Of a stretch of DNA of 38,958 nucleotides, positions 32,817 through 38,958 are shown piece by piece (the first letter of the stretch is position 1; each line of letters starts with the position of its first letter). The DNA comes from a virus, in IMG/VR virus record IMGVR_UViG_3300046000_005057, positions 1-38,958 of that record, one strand, 5' to 3'. The position numbers and the translations under genes were made by a program. The notes under the pieces were generated by a model that saw only the letters and a list, made by a program, of their open reading frames with translations, made no database searches and was not told the origin of the DNA.

Positions 32817-33074
32817 ATGACAAACAAAAGATTTTACCCAGCAAAAGAAAGAAAAAACGACTTCATTGTAAGTGTTGAATATTTACAATTTGATATTGTA
32901 GCACACACAAGAAGAAAATCAGTTTTGAAAGGTAAAAAAGTTTTAGGAATAAAGGCTTGGGATATTGAAAACCCAAACTACAAAACAGAAGAACAATATA
33001 ATAACCGAATTTGCAAATGTGCAAGTGATAGATTAAAAATAATAACTGTGAGTGAATTTGTTTATGAAGATTAA
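32817..33074 (+). CDS. Early hypothetical protein
   Basis: Eighty-five basic residues, first gene behind the best promoter in the window, so it is likely made early and strongly. It begins MTNKRFYPAKERKND and contains beta-like segments (FIVSVEYLQFDIVAHTRR) then a helix. Early basic phage proteins often bind host targets or DNA, but no motif supports a specific role. Base composition is more A-rich than in the structural genes. After its stop, 63 bases hold a GCCTC/GAGGC hairpin without a T run. Confidence 0.65.
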   Translation: MTNKRFYPAKERKNDFIVSVEYLQFDIVAHTRRKSVLKGKKVLGIKAWDIENPNYKTEEQYNNRICKCASDRLKIITVSEFVYED

Positions 33075-33137
33075 TAACAACCAAACCAAACAAGCCTCTG
33101 CAAATGGTGGAGGCTATACTAATAAAACCTAAAAAAC

Positions 33138-33341
33138 ATGAGCGCAGATATTAAGATCACAGATTTCGTATTCAAGCCAATCGGTTACGGGCATTACAAG
33201 GTAACTTATCAGAGTCCAATAACAGGTAAACAATGGACAGATGCAACTAATGACATGCAGTTGATTGATCTCACGCATGGTTCACCTCATCCAACGAGAA
33301 AGGATTTAATGAAACTTAAAAATGTATGCAAAAACAAATAA
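33138..33341 (+). CDS. Small early hypothetical protein
   Basis: Sixty-seven residues starting MSADIKITDFVFKPIGYGHY, with a short beta hairpin (YKVTYQSPITGKQWT) and a helical basic end. The next gene starts inside its last 16 bases in another frame. I recognise the style of small Bacteroidota phage early proteins but no function. Confidence 0.65.
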   Translation: MSADIKITDFVFKPIGYGHYKVTYQSPITGKQWTDATNDMQLIDLTHGSPHPTRKDLMKLKNVCKNK

Positions 33342-33493
33342 AACCAACCAGAGGAGGCACTCGCAAAGGGGCGGGTGCTAAACCGAAATACAACGAACCA
33401 ACAACAACTATTGCATTCAGAGTTCCTGTCAGCAAAGTTGAAGAAATCAAATCACTTGTAAAATCCAAACTAATTAAATACTTGAAACCATGA
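33326..33493 (+). CDS. RGG..GAG..P small early protein (55 aa)
   Basis: A 55-residue frame starting MQKQIKPTRGGTRKGAGAKP, followed by TTTIAFRVPVSKVEEIKSLV. Both parts are hallmarks of a short protein common in Bacteroidota phages, where the basic RGGxRxGAGxKP lead precedes a ribbon-helix-helix-like core, so DNA binding is likely. It overlaps the previous gene by 16 bases and shares ATGA with the next. Confidence 0.75.
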   Translation: MQKQIKPTRGGTRKGAGAKPKYNEPTTTIAFRVPVSKVEEIKSLVKSKLIKYLKP

Positions 33494-33693
33494 CAATCGA
33501 AGAATTTGAAAAACTAGCAGAACAGCAACTAAGCCTTGAAGAAATTGAAGCCAATAATTATGCAGTTGGAATTGAGAAATTCAAAGGCAAAGAATGTGAA
33601 TACAACTTTTACCTAGTTACAGAAGAAAAGTCAACCACAGGAACTCATATAGAACCACTTAAAGCAATTTTAAAAGCAATTTTTCAATTATGA
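33490..33693 (+). CDS. Small acidic early protein
   Basis: Sixty-seven residues, acidic N terminus (MTIEEFEKLAEQQLSLEEIE), then FKGKECEYNFYLVTEEK, and a helical end. It is coupled by ATGA on both sides in a run of five small genes. Not recognised; no membrane segment or Cys cluster. Confidence 0.65.
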   Translation: MTIEEFEKLAEQQLSLEEIEANNYAVGIEKFKGKECEYNFYLVTEEKSTTGTHIEPLKAILKAIFQL

Positions 33694-33875
33694 GCGCAAT
33701 CCACCAACGAGCGCATGAACAGGCTAGGAAGTTTGTCCATCAGCATCACTACATGTACGCAACAGATGTCGACTATTGGGTGCAGATTATCGCAATTCAA
33801 CTGCTCAATTTCCATCAGGAAGAAACGAGAGAAGAAACAGAAAACATTGAACGAGAAATAGCTAGGTACTTATGA
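33690..33875 (+). CDS. Small helical early protein
   Basis: Sixty-one residues rich in His, Glu and aromatic residues (IHQRAHEQARKFVHQHHYMY, then VDYWVQIIAIQLL), all helical. Sits in the coupled small-gene run. Function unknown. Confidence 0.6.
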   Translation: MSAIHQRAHEQARKFVHQHHYMYATDVDYWVQIIAIQLLNFHQEETREETENIEREIARYL

Positions 33876-34099
33876 AATCAACTCCCAAAAGATACCGCGA
33901 CACGCGATCTGTTCAATTTCAGGGGAATGTCTATGATGTTGAATGTTATATTTATCCGGGCGAAATTGAAACGCGAGATTATCCAGGCAGCGGTGATGAC
34001 ATCGAACTGATCTCAATCTTCTGCAATGATGAGGATATAATGGATTCGCTAACAATTGGAGAAATAACCACACTTGAAAATTTAGCTTTGGGGTTATGA
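33872..34099 (+). CDS. Small early protein
   Basis: Seventy-five residues: a basic start (MKSTPKRYRDT), then a beta-rich middle (VQFQGNVYDVECYIYPGEIE) and an acidic helical end. Position in the ATGA-linked run suggests shared control with recombination genes. Resembles small Bacteroidota phage proteins of unknown role. Confidence 0.65.
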   Translation: MKSTPKRYRDTRSVQFQGNVYDVECYIYPGEIETRDYPGSGDDIELISIFCNDEDIMDSLTIGEITTLENLALGL

Positions 34100-34299
34100 C
34101 CAACCAAACTATCTACAAACGGGCGCATGAATTGACCTTTGCGCAGTTTTGCCGTTGGATGCGGAAACGTAAAAACCGTGATTCCAATAATGCTTCCAAC
34201 GAGCCTTTCTCCGTGATCGAATGTAATGAGGTTGGCACGAAGAAAACAATAGTAACAAAATTAAAAGGCGCATTGCCTATTTACGAAGATCAGAACTAA
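34096..34299 (+). CDS. Small basic early protein
   Basis: Sixty-seven residues with a basic helical segment (AQFCRWMRKRKNRDSNN) and a beta-like end. Possibly nucleic-acid binding from its charge. ATGA overlap with the previous gene. Not recognised. Confidence 0.6.
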   Translation: MTNQTIYKRAHELTFAQFCRWMRKRKNRDSNNASNEPFSVIECNEVGTKKTIVTKLKGALPIYEDQN

Positions 34300-34323
34300 A
34301 ATGTTTAACTAAAACCAAAAACA

Positions 34324-34677
34324 ATGACACTAAAAGAAATATTACATTCCATAGGTAACAGGACAGTTACTTGGAAGCAGCTAACAAAGAAACTAACCGA
34401 TTCAGGATGGGAAGCAGAACCAACGATCAGGCATTTATTAAAGGCAGATAGTCTTTCAAAGATTGACAAAGGTCTGTATGTGGTCGGTGAACGATTCAAA
34501 ATCAATCATGGCATAAGTAAGCCAGAGTATAAATTTGAAGAACCACAAATCAGATCAGTCAATCCGATATCACTTGAGCAGGCAATTGAGATATGCAGAT
34601 CTCATGGAGTTGATTGCAGTAGGGTAACATCGGTAAATCATGGCAATGTTCGGGTAGTAACACGAGTAATCCTATGA
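34324..34677 (+). CDS. Winged-helix-like early protein
   Basis: Of 117 residues, the first 60 (TWKQLTKKLTDSGWEAEPTI then IRHLLKADSLSKIDKGLYVV) read as a winged helix of the kind seen at the N terminus of AbiEi-type antitoxins and related regulators: helix, helix, then a wing ending GLYVV. The C-terminal part (LEQAIEICRSHGVDCSRVTS) is a separate small domain. No toxin partner is adjacent. DNA binding is likely; regulation of early genes is a guess. It overlaps the nuclease gene by ATGA. Confidence 0.65.
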   Translation: MTLKEILHSIGNRTVTWKQLTKKLTDSGWEAEPTIRHLLKADSLSKIDKGLYVVGERFKINHGISKPEYKFEEPQIRSVNPISLEQAIEICRSHGVDCSRVTSVNHGNVRVVTRVIL

Positions 34678-34988
34678 GCAAATCAGATCTTCACTTTCAA
34701 CTGGTCAAATTCTGCCAAGAAAAGAACTACAAGCTAATTCAAGAATACAAGTTCAATTGTGATCGAAGATGGAAAGCTGACTATTTTATTCCTGAGATGA
34801 ACCTACTAATTGAATACGAGGGATTAGGAGGCAACACCCGATCAGGTAATGGAGGTCATCAAACCAAATCAGGCTACACTTCCAACTGCGAAAAATATAA
34901 TTCAGCATGCATTCTTGGATATGACCTTTTGAGGTACACAGCATTGAACACAAATCAAATGATAAATGATTTGGAAAAGTTAAAGTAA
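34674..34988 (+). CDS. Endonuclease-fold protein (Holliday-junction resolvase / VRR-NUC-like)
   Basis: In 104 residues: RRWKADYFIPEMNLLIEYEG (metal-binding Asp and Glu), then GGHQTKSGYTSNCEKYNSA and LRYTALN. This pattern, D..(10-12)..E followed by GxH..GY..D/N..KYN.A, recurs in phage resolvase-like nucleases near replication genes. It could resolve branched DNA before packaging. The expected lysine of D-ExK is not obvious (EYEG), so activity is uncertain. Last gene before the first structured RNA. Confidence 0.7.
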   Translation: MSKSDLHFQLVKFCQEKNYKLIQEYKFNCDRRWKADYFIPEMNLLIEYEGLGGNTRSGNGGHQTKSGYTSNCEKYNSACILGYDLLRYTALNTNQMINDLEKLK

Positions 34989-35002
34989 TTTTTGTATATT
35001 TG
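34970..35002 (+). promoter_or_regulatory. Promoter of structured RNA copy 1
   Basis: TTTG at 34970-34973 and TATATTTG at 34995-35002 with 21 bases between them. GAATC follows, as at the copy 2 promoter. Confidence 0.75.
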
Positions 35003-35006
35003 AATC

Positions 35007-35126
35007 GTCCAAACGGACAATCAAGCAGGCTGGAATCTGATTGATAGAGAAACTTAAACATCCCTGTCAGGGAGCAGAGCCAACAGAAATGTTGATTCCA
35101 ACTGCAAACTGACAGGGATTTTTTAT
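35007..35126 (+). ncRNA. Structured RNA, copy 1 (pseudoknot plus terminator stem)
   Basis: After a small hairpin (GTCC/GGAC), P1 is CAATCA (35018-35023) with TGATTG (35038-35043). Its loop TGGAATC (35031-35037) is exactly complementary to GATTCCA (35094-35100). A conserved AAACTTAAAC linker precedes P2: ATCCCTGTCAG (35060-35070) with CTGACAGGGAT (35109-35119), extended by GCAG/CTGC. P2 encloses a CAACA/TGTTG hairpin. P2 runs into six T, so it doubles as a terminator. A local TCCCT-gtc-AGGGA hairpin (35061-35073) competes with P2. Copy 2 has every element with different bases. Confidence 0.72.
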
Positions 35127-35193
35127 TGCTATGAAAATACTCGAATATCGATCAAATTTTAAATGATTTAAACAAACTAAAAAACAACGAAAA

Positions 35194-35727
35194 ATGAAAG
35201 ATCAAGATTTAAGTAAAGTAATTGAAACAAAATACAATGGCTATAATTTTCGGTCAAGAACTGAAGCAAGATGGGCTGTATTTTTTGATGCTCTTGAAGT
35301 TGACTATCAATATGAACCTAATGGATTCAAGCTGCCAAACGGAGAATATTATTTACCAGACTTTTACCTTCCCGAATTTGGTGGTGGTGGATACTTTGAA
35401 GTAAAGCCGTTGGTTGAAAACGAAAGGCAATGGATGGAAAAATTGGAAATGCTTTCAGATTTAACTAAGCAAAAAGTATTTATTTTGAATGGGCCGCCAG
35501 ACTTTAGGTATTATGGAACTTACGATAGACAAAATAATTGGTGGTATTCAGTAATATTTTGTGGAGGTGATGGAAATTATTTTAACAAAAGCGGATATTA
35601 TGTTGATCCAGATGATACGATTGGAACTAAGTCAGAAGATTTCGGAATTACTTTTTCCGATCCTTATTCTGTTTATTGGCGCAATTATGTTAATGCTGTA
35701 AACAAATCAAGAAGCGAACGATTTTAA
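35194..35727 (+). CDS. PD-(D/E)XK-like endonuclease
   Basis: The 177-residue protein has the common phage nuclease pattern near its N terminus: FRSRTEARWAVFFDALEV, YQYEPNGFKLPNGEYYLPDF and GYFEVKPL, giving the E of the helix and the D-ExK of the core. The rest (NNWWYSVIFCGGDGNYFN and so on) is beta-rich and not recognised. It lies behind structured RNA copy 1, so its expression may depend on readthrough of that RNA's terminator. Separate genes of this kind assist recombination or host DNA breakdown. Confidence 0.72.
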   Translation: MKDQDLSKVIETKYNGYNFRSRTEARWAVFFDALEVDYQYEPNGFKLPNGEYYLPDFYLPEFGGGGYFEVKPLVENERQWMEKLEMLSDLTKQKVFILNGPPDFRYYGTYDRQNNWWYSVIFCGGDGNYFNKSGYYVDPDDTIGTKSEDFGITFSDPYSVYWRNYVNAVNKSRSERF

Positions 35728-35738
35728 TTTAAACAACT

Positions 35739-36047
35739 ATGAAAAGAAAACAAATTACCAAGTTGAAAAAAAGAGAAAGAGAATTGATTTTAACTGCTCT
35801 TTTAATTAGGGATAACGAACTAAGAGTTCAAATTCTTGATACATTCGATATGTATGATGCATACCCTACGGAAAATTGCACGGAAAAAGAAAAGCAATTT
35901 ATTCAAGGTAGGATGCAACACGCATTAGATATTGCTGAATATGCATTTCCAGAGAAACCTGATCTGAATGAATACCCTAATTACTATTCTGATTTTGTTA
36001 ATGAAGTAATTAAAGAATATAATCAAGATAGATTCTTACCATTTTAA
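35739..36047 (+). CDS. Hypothetical helical protein
   Basis: Of 102 residues the first 30 are basic (MKRKQITKLKKRERELILTA), the middle is acidic (YDAYPTENCTEKEKQF) and the rest helical with a tyrosine-rich tail. No motif recognised. It follows the nuclease gene by 11 bases and ends four bases before the second structured-RNA promoter. Confidence 0.6.
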   Translation: MKRKQITKLKKRERELILTALLIRDNELRVQILDTFDMYDAYPTENCTEKEKQFIQGRMQHALDIAEYAFPEKPDLNEYPNYYSDFVNEVIKEYNQDRFLPF

Positions 36048-36051
36048 TTCG

Positions 36052-36059
36052 TATATTTG
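36052..36059 (+). promoter_or_regulatory. Promoter of structured RNA copy 2
   Basis: TATATTTG matches TAnnTTTG and is preceded by cg and followed by AATCCG, as at the capsid promoter; the usual -33 TTTG is missing. Confidence 0.6.
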
Positions 36060-36063
36060 AATC

Positions 36064-36172
36064 CGTTAAGAGGTCGTATCCTTAACGTGTAAAAACTTTA
36101 ACGCCCTATGAGGGCTGCGAGGCTGAGAGAAATCAAAGCCGATACGACCGCAGCTTTTATAGGGCTTTTTAA
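36064..36172 (+). ncRNA. Structured RNA, copy 2 (pseudoknot plus terminator stem)
   Basis: P1 is CGTTAAG (36064-36070) with CTTAACG (36081-36087). Loop GGTCGTATC (36072-36080) matches GATACGACC (36141-36149) over nine bases. An AAACTTTAAC linker precedes P2, 17 pairs with several G-U: 36103-36119 with 36149-36165. P2 encloses a GGCT/AGCC hairpin and is followed by five T. GCCCT-atg-AGGGC (36103-36115) is a local alternative to P2. Same order of elements as copy 1, with different bases in every helix. The next start codon is at 36177, just after the T run. Confidence 0.75.
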
Positions 36173-36176
36173 TTTT

Positions 36177-36392
36177 ATGAAAGTAGTAGCACTTGAATAC
36201 AGCGATGAGCAACAATGTTTCCATTACAATATGGATGGAAGAAATCAAAATTCAAACGGTTATCGAACCATTGCTTACCAAATTGATAATGAAAAAGCAA
36301 ATGAGTTTGTAAATTACATTGACACGGTTTATCCCGGCAGAGAATTAACTGTTGGGCAAATGGAACATGAAGCAGATAAATTCTTTTCATAA
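36177..36392 (+). CDS. Small protein behind structured RNA copy 2
   Basis: Started at ATG 36177, right after the T run; the frame is open upstream (ATG 36108), but that start lies inside the RNA. The 71 residues begin MKVVALEYSDEQQCFHYNMD and include a helical end with a Glu-rich stretch. The following replication gene starts in TAATG. Function unknown; its start position ties its expression to the RNA. Confidence 0.65.
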   Translation: MKVVALEYSDEQQCFHYNMDGRNQNSNGYRTIAYQIDNEKANEFVNYIDTVYPGRELTVGQMEHEADKFFS

Positions 36393-36994
36393 TGGACGAG
36401 CGCACCTCATTTATCTTTTATAAATCATTCTATGAATCTATAAAAGGACTAAAGAAAAACGAACAATCTGAAATTTTCAAAGCAATTTGTGAATTTTCCT
36501 TTAATAAAGTTGAACCTGATTTAAAAGGTTATGCAAAATCTGTTTGGATTTTAATGCGCCCAAACCTAGAAGCCAACTACAAAAAGTACGAAAACGGCAA
36601 GAAGCAAAAGGGAAGCAAAACCGAAGCAAACGATAAGCAAACCGTAAGCAAAAACGAAGCTAATGTAGATGTAAATGTAGATGGTAATGTTGATGAAAAT
36701 GTAAAGATTAATAATGTCGATTATAATTCCGGTAAGTGGTTCAAAAAAGTTGATGCAAATGGATTCATCGAAGCCGTTAATAAATTCTTAACCGATAATG
36801 CAAATCACAATTACCCAAGAATACTAATCGAAGATTTTATAAACCATTATACAACGCCAAATGAAAACGGTGGGATCAGGGTAAATCAATTCAGCAGCTT
36901 TGGGATTCAGAATAAACTTTACGAAATGCGAACCGATGTAAACCGAAAAGACAGGTACATTATTAAACCAACATCCTCAATCAAAACAATATGA
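36392..36994 (+). CDS. Replication initiator / helicase-loader-like protein (DUF6291-type)
   Basis: The 200-residue protein starts MDERTSFIFYKSFYESIKGL and continues KNEQSEIFKAICEFSFNK, the opening seen in DUF6291-type phage proteins that stand before DnaB-type helicase genes. A lysine-rich linker (residues about 65-105, with short acidic/Asn repeats DVNVDGNVDENV) separates a C-terminal domain. Function as origin binding or helicase loading is inferred from this organisation. The helicase start overlaps its end by ATGA. The origin may lie in or near this gene; no iteron cluster was identified by eye. Confidence 0.65.
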   Translation: MDERTSFIFYKSFYESIKGLKKNEQSEIFKAICEFSFNKVEPDLKGYAKSVWILMRPNLEANYKKYENGKKQKGSKTEANDKQTVSKNEANVDVNVDGNVDENVKINNVDYNSGKWFKKVDANGFIEAVNKFLTDNANHNYPRILIEDFINHYTTPNENGGIRVNQFSSFGIQNKLYEMRTDVNRKDRYIIKPTSSIKTI

Positions 36995-38388
36995 CCTCAA
37001 CAGTTGAAGCCCAAAAAATTGTCTTAGGTACGATTCTTATGTACAAAGAGGCACAAGATAAAATAGAATCACAAACCAAACCGCAATACTTCACGGATGA
37101 AAACTGCAAAACGGTTTATCTTGGAATTACTAATTTGCATAATGACAAAAAGCCGATTGACATAATGTCGCTTGGGATGTATTTCAAAAAGAACAAGCCC
37201 GAATTTACATTACACACAATGGCTACGACTACTCAGTCATTTGTCCCGATTGAACGGTTCGATGAATATTGTTTATTGCTTCAGGATGAATACATCCGAA
37301 CCGAAATAATCGAAGCTGCTAAAAGTGTTTTGCTATTCGCAGCCGAAAGCCATTCATCCGGTATTGAGATTGCCGATAAACTGCAAAAGAAAATAGCCGA
37401 AATCTCATCTCTATCTTGGAACAATGAAAAGGTAATTTCAAATGTAGACCTAATTAACCGATCAAGAGAACAGTACCTACTTGAAGCTGAAGCAGCTAAA
37501 AACGGAGTAACACCTGGAATAACAACAGGATCAACAAAGATGGATGAACATACAGGCGGTTGGCATAATGGTGATTTGATAATCTTATCAGGCAGACCGG
37601 GAATGGGTAAATCAAGGGCAGTTATTCAAATGATCAGAGCAGCAGCCAATGCCGGTAAATCACCACTATTCTTTTCACTTGAAATGACCGAAGAAAACGT
37701 GAACGACATAATGATAATTGGTGAATCCTTTGAACGTATAAATCCAAAGGACTTACGTTCACGAACATTGAATGAACGCCAAATGGAGCATAAGGCGATC
37801 GCTGAGGGCTTTTTATTAAAGAAACCTTACTACATATCAGGAGAAAGACAATTAAGCCAAATAAAGGCTATTTCAAGGCGATTTGTGCGAGATAACGGAA
37901 CGGGAATAATCTTCATTGACTTTCTGCAAAAGGTTGAGCCAATCGGAAAACACTTTAGCCCGGTCAATGCAGTTAGTGAAGTAGCTGTTGGATTAAAGAA
38001 CTTAGCAAAGGATTTGAACATTCCTGTGGTTTCGATTGCATCACTATCTCGTAAGGTTGAAGATCGGGGAGGATTAAAGCAACCCGAAAACTCTGATCTT
38101 CGTGAATCAGGAACGATTGAATCCGAAGCAGATATGATACTTCACGCATGGCGACCAGCACATTATGAATTTACAACCGGGAAAGATGGTGAACAGTTTG
38201 TTGGCAATGAGTTCTTTTGGCTTAACGGAAAAGGTAGATTTACTGAAGCTGCAAACATTCTGCTTTATTCGGATAGATACCTAGCCAACTTTTACGATGA
38301 ACCGATCGAGATAACTCAAAAGGCTTTTAACACCTTACAACCAAGCACCAATTTTTACGAACCAACAACAGAACAAACACCTTTTTAA
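36991..38388 (+). CDS. dnaB: DnaB-like replicative helicase
   Basis: The 465-residue enzyme unwinds DNA at the fork. An N-terminal helical domain (EAQKIVLGTILMYKEAQDKI) precedes a RecA-like ATPase: Walker A SGRPGMGKS at 200-208, FFSLEMTEE at 228-236, IIFIDFLQKVEP (Walker B, 306-317), SIASLSRKVE and NSDLRESGTIESEAD, all standard DnaB_C motifs. Length is normal. It follows the loader-like protein, so the phage brings its own helicase; no polymerase or primase is present, so it borrows those from the host. Confidence 0.93.
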   Translation: MTSTVEAQKIVLGTILMYKEAQDKIESQTKPQYFTDENCKTVYLGITNLHNDKKPIDIMSLGMYFKKNKPEFTLHTMATTTQSFVPIERFDEYCLLLQDEYIRTEIIEAAKSVLLFAAESHSSGIEIADKLQKKIAEISSLSWNNEKVISNVDLINRSREQYLLEAEAAKNGVTPGITTGSTKMDEHTGGWHNGDLIILSGRPGMGKSRAVIQMIRAAANAGKSPLFFSLEMTEENVNDIMIIGESFERINPKDLRSRTLNERQMEHKAIAEGFLLKKPYYISGERQLSQIKAISRRFVRDNGTGIIFIDFLQKVEPIGKHFSPVNAVSEVAVGLKNLAKDLNIPVVSIASLSRKVEDRGGLKQPENSDLRESGTIESEADMILHAWRPAHYEFTTGKDGEQFVGNEFFWLNGKGRFTEAANILLYSDRYLANFYDEPIEITQKAFNTLQPSTNFYEPTTEQTPF

Positions 38389-38390
38389 TC

Positions 38391-38720
38391 ATGGGAACAA
38401 TCTCCGTTAATGCATTCCGTCAAAACACACCCGACCGATATGAACGAGTTGGAGCGATGTTAGAAGACTTTATCTGCAATCACACTTCGATAACTGAACT
38501 TTCAGTTACTTACAAGTTATCATCCTACTCGGTTAACTTCTTTATTCAACAGTACTTTGGCAAACCTGATCAGCCGTACATCGTTGAGATCAATCTTAAT
38601 TTACCCAAACGAGAGCCAATACCGATCAAATTAAGGGATCTGCACAAGGAATATTTATCAGCATGTGAAAAGGTTGAATTACTCCGTGAAGCAATTGATA
38701 GATTCGAAAATAACCTTTAA
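38391..38720 (+). CDS. Helix-turn-helix-like hypothetical protein
   Basis: 109 residues starting MGTISVNAFRQNTPDRYERV. The segment ICNHTSITELSVTYKLSSYS followed by VNFFIQQYFG resembles a HTH of the small-terminase or sigma-like kind, and the last 40 residues form a helix with an acidic end. It lies between the helicase and the ParB-like gene, the last gene of the early operon. A regulator of late genes or a packaging factor would fit the place; the sequence does not settle it. Confidence 0.6.
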   Translation: MGTISVNAFRQNTPDRYERVGAMLEDFICNHTSITELSVTYKLSSYSVNFFIQQYFGKPDQPYIVEINLNLPKREPIPIKLRDLHKEYLSACEKVELLREAIDRFENNL

Positions 38721-38732
38721 CGGATTTTTGCG

Positions 38733-38740
38733 TACTTTTG
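38733..38740 (+). promoter_or_regulatory. -7 promoter element of the ParB-like gene
   Basis: TACTTTTG matches TAnnTTTG and ends five bases before ATG 38745, implying a leaderless or nearly leaderless transcript for the modification and packaging genes. No good -33 element is visible. Confidence 0.55.
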
Positions 38741-38744
38741 TTTA

Positions 38745-38958
38745 ATGATTTACAGAAACATATCAGAAATAAAAGCAAACCCAAAAAATCCGAGAGTTAT
38801 TCGGGATGAGAAGTTTGCGAAATTGGTTCAATCGCTCAAAGACTTTCCTGAGATGCTTGAAAAACGACCGCTTGTTTGCTTTACTGATACAGATAAGAAG
38901 TTGGTTGTACTTGGTGGCAATATGAGATTAAAGGCAGCAAATGAACTCGGATTGATCC
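38745..38958 (+). CDS. ParB-like nuclease-domain protein (5' part; continues at position 124)
   Basis: The N-terminal 70 residues begin MIYRNISEIKANPKNPRVI, the N-terminal ParB domain pattern (short strand, then NPRxI), and reach the repeat, after which the frame continues at the left end of the window. From here to 497 via the circle join the gene encodes 194 residues. The last three bases of the window break the frame's identity and are taken as assembly noise. The role is as described for the other part. Confidence 0.88.
   Translation, partial: MIYRNISEIKANPKNPRVIRDEKFAKLVQSLKDFPEMLEKRPLVCFTDTDKKLVVLGGNMRLKAANELGLI
38836..38955. repeat. Terminal direct repeat, right copy
   Basis: Identical to 4-123 over all 120 bases and in the same reading frame, marking the point where the assembly wraps. 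Removing one copy gives a molecule of about 38,832 bp. Confidence 0.93.

Noticed and set aside
33090-33114. GCCTC/GAGGC hairpin as a terminator
   Set aside because: The stem is short and no T run follows; the downstream small genes seem to continue the same operon.
36108-36176. Upstream start for the 36177 gene
   Set aside because: ATG 36108 lies inside the structured RNA; the extra residues merely translate the stem sequences.
1-38958. CRISPR arrays, tRNA and rRNA genes
   Set aside because: No regularly spaced repeats, cloverleaf sequences or rRNA segments were seen on reading either strand.

Overview
The window looks like one complete genome of a tailed double-stranded DNA phage of Bacteroidota. 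The last 120 bases repeat the first 120 (38836-38955 equals 4-123), and the reading frame of the ParB-like gene runs unbroken across the join. The natural molecule is therefore a circle, or a circularly permuted or terminally redundant molecule, of about 38,832 bp. Three things suggest a Bacteroidota host: A/T-rich DNA, promoters of the TAnnTTTG (-7) type typical of that phylum, and several gene families common in its phages (RGG..GAG..P peptide, LRIGN/HQLQN protein). No integrase was seen.

Layout. (1) Across the join and up to 2 kb: ParB-like protein, FkbM-type methyltransferase and a TET/JBP-like 2-oxoglutarate dioxygenase, a possible base-modification group. (2) 2.0-11.2 kb: packaging genes, tail assembly chaperone with a probable -1 frameshift, tape measure and two large tail proteins. 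(3) 11.2-15.1 kb: probable major tail protein, then a run of glycosyltransferase and methyltransferase genes. (4) 15.1-21.9 kb: portal, minor head protein, scaffold, major capsid (with a strong candidate -1 frameshift extension) and head-tail genes. The order is unusual because the tail block lies between terminase and portal. (5) 21.9-26.2 kb: tail fibres, one ending in a YVTN-like beta-propeller. (6) 26.2-28.7 kb: a PAS/histidine-kinase-like protein and the lysis genes. (7) 28.7-30.6 kb: three minus-strand genes, each bounded by attC-like sites, which look like an integron cassette array without an integrase. (8) 30.6-38.7 kb: repressor with divergent small membrane genes, RecT and exonuclease, many small early genes, two nucleases, a replication protein and a DnaB-like helicase.

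The most unusual items are the attC-type array inside a phage; two copies (35.0 and 36.1 kb) of a pseudoknotted, terminator-ended RNA with the same architecture but different sequence; pseudoknot-capable leaders before the major tail and major capsid genes; the capsid frameshift cassette (slippery heptamer, stop codon, hairpin, tag-like extension); and promoters placed so that transcripts would begin at the start codon. Gene functions are inferred from motifs read by eye; no database search was run.
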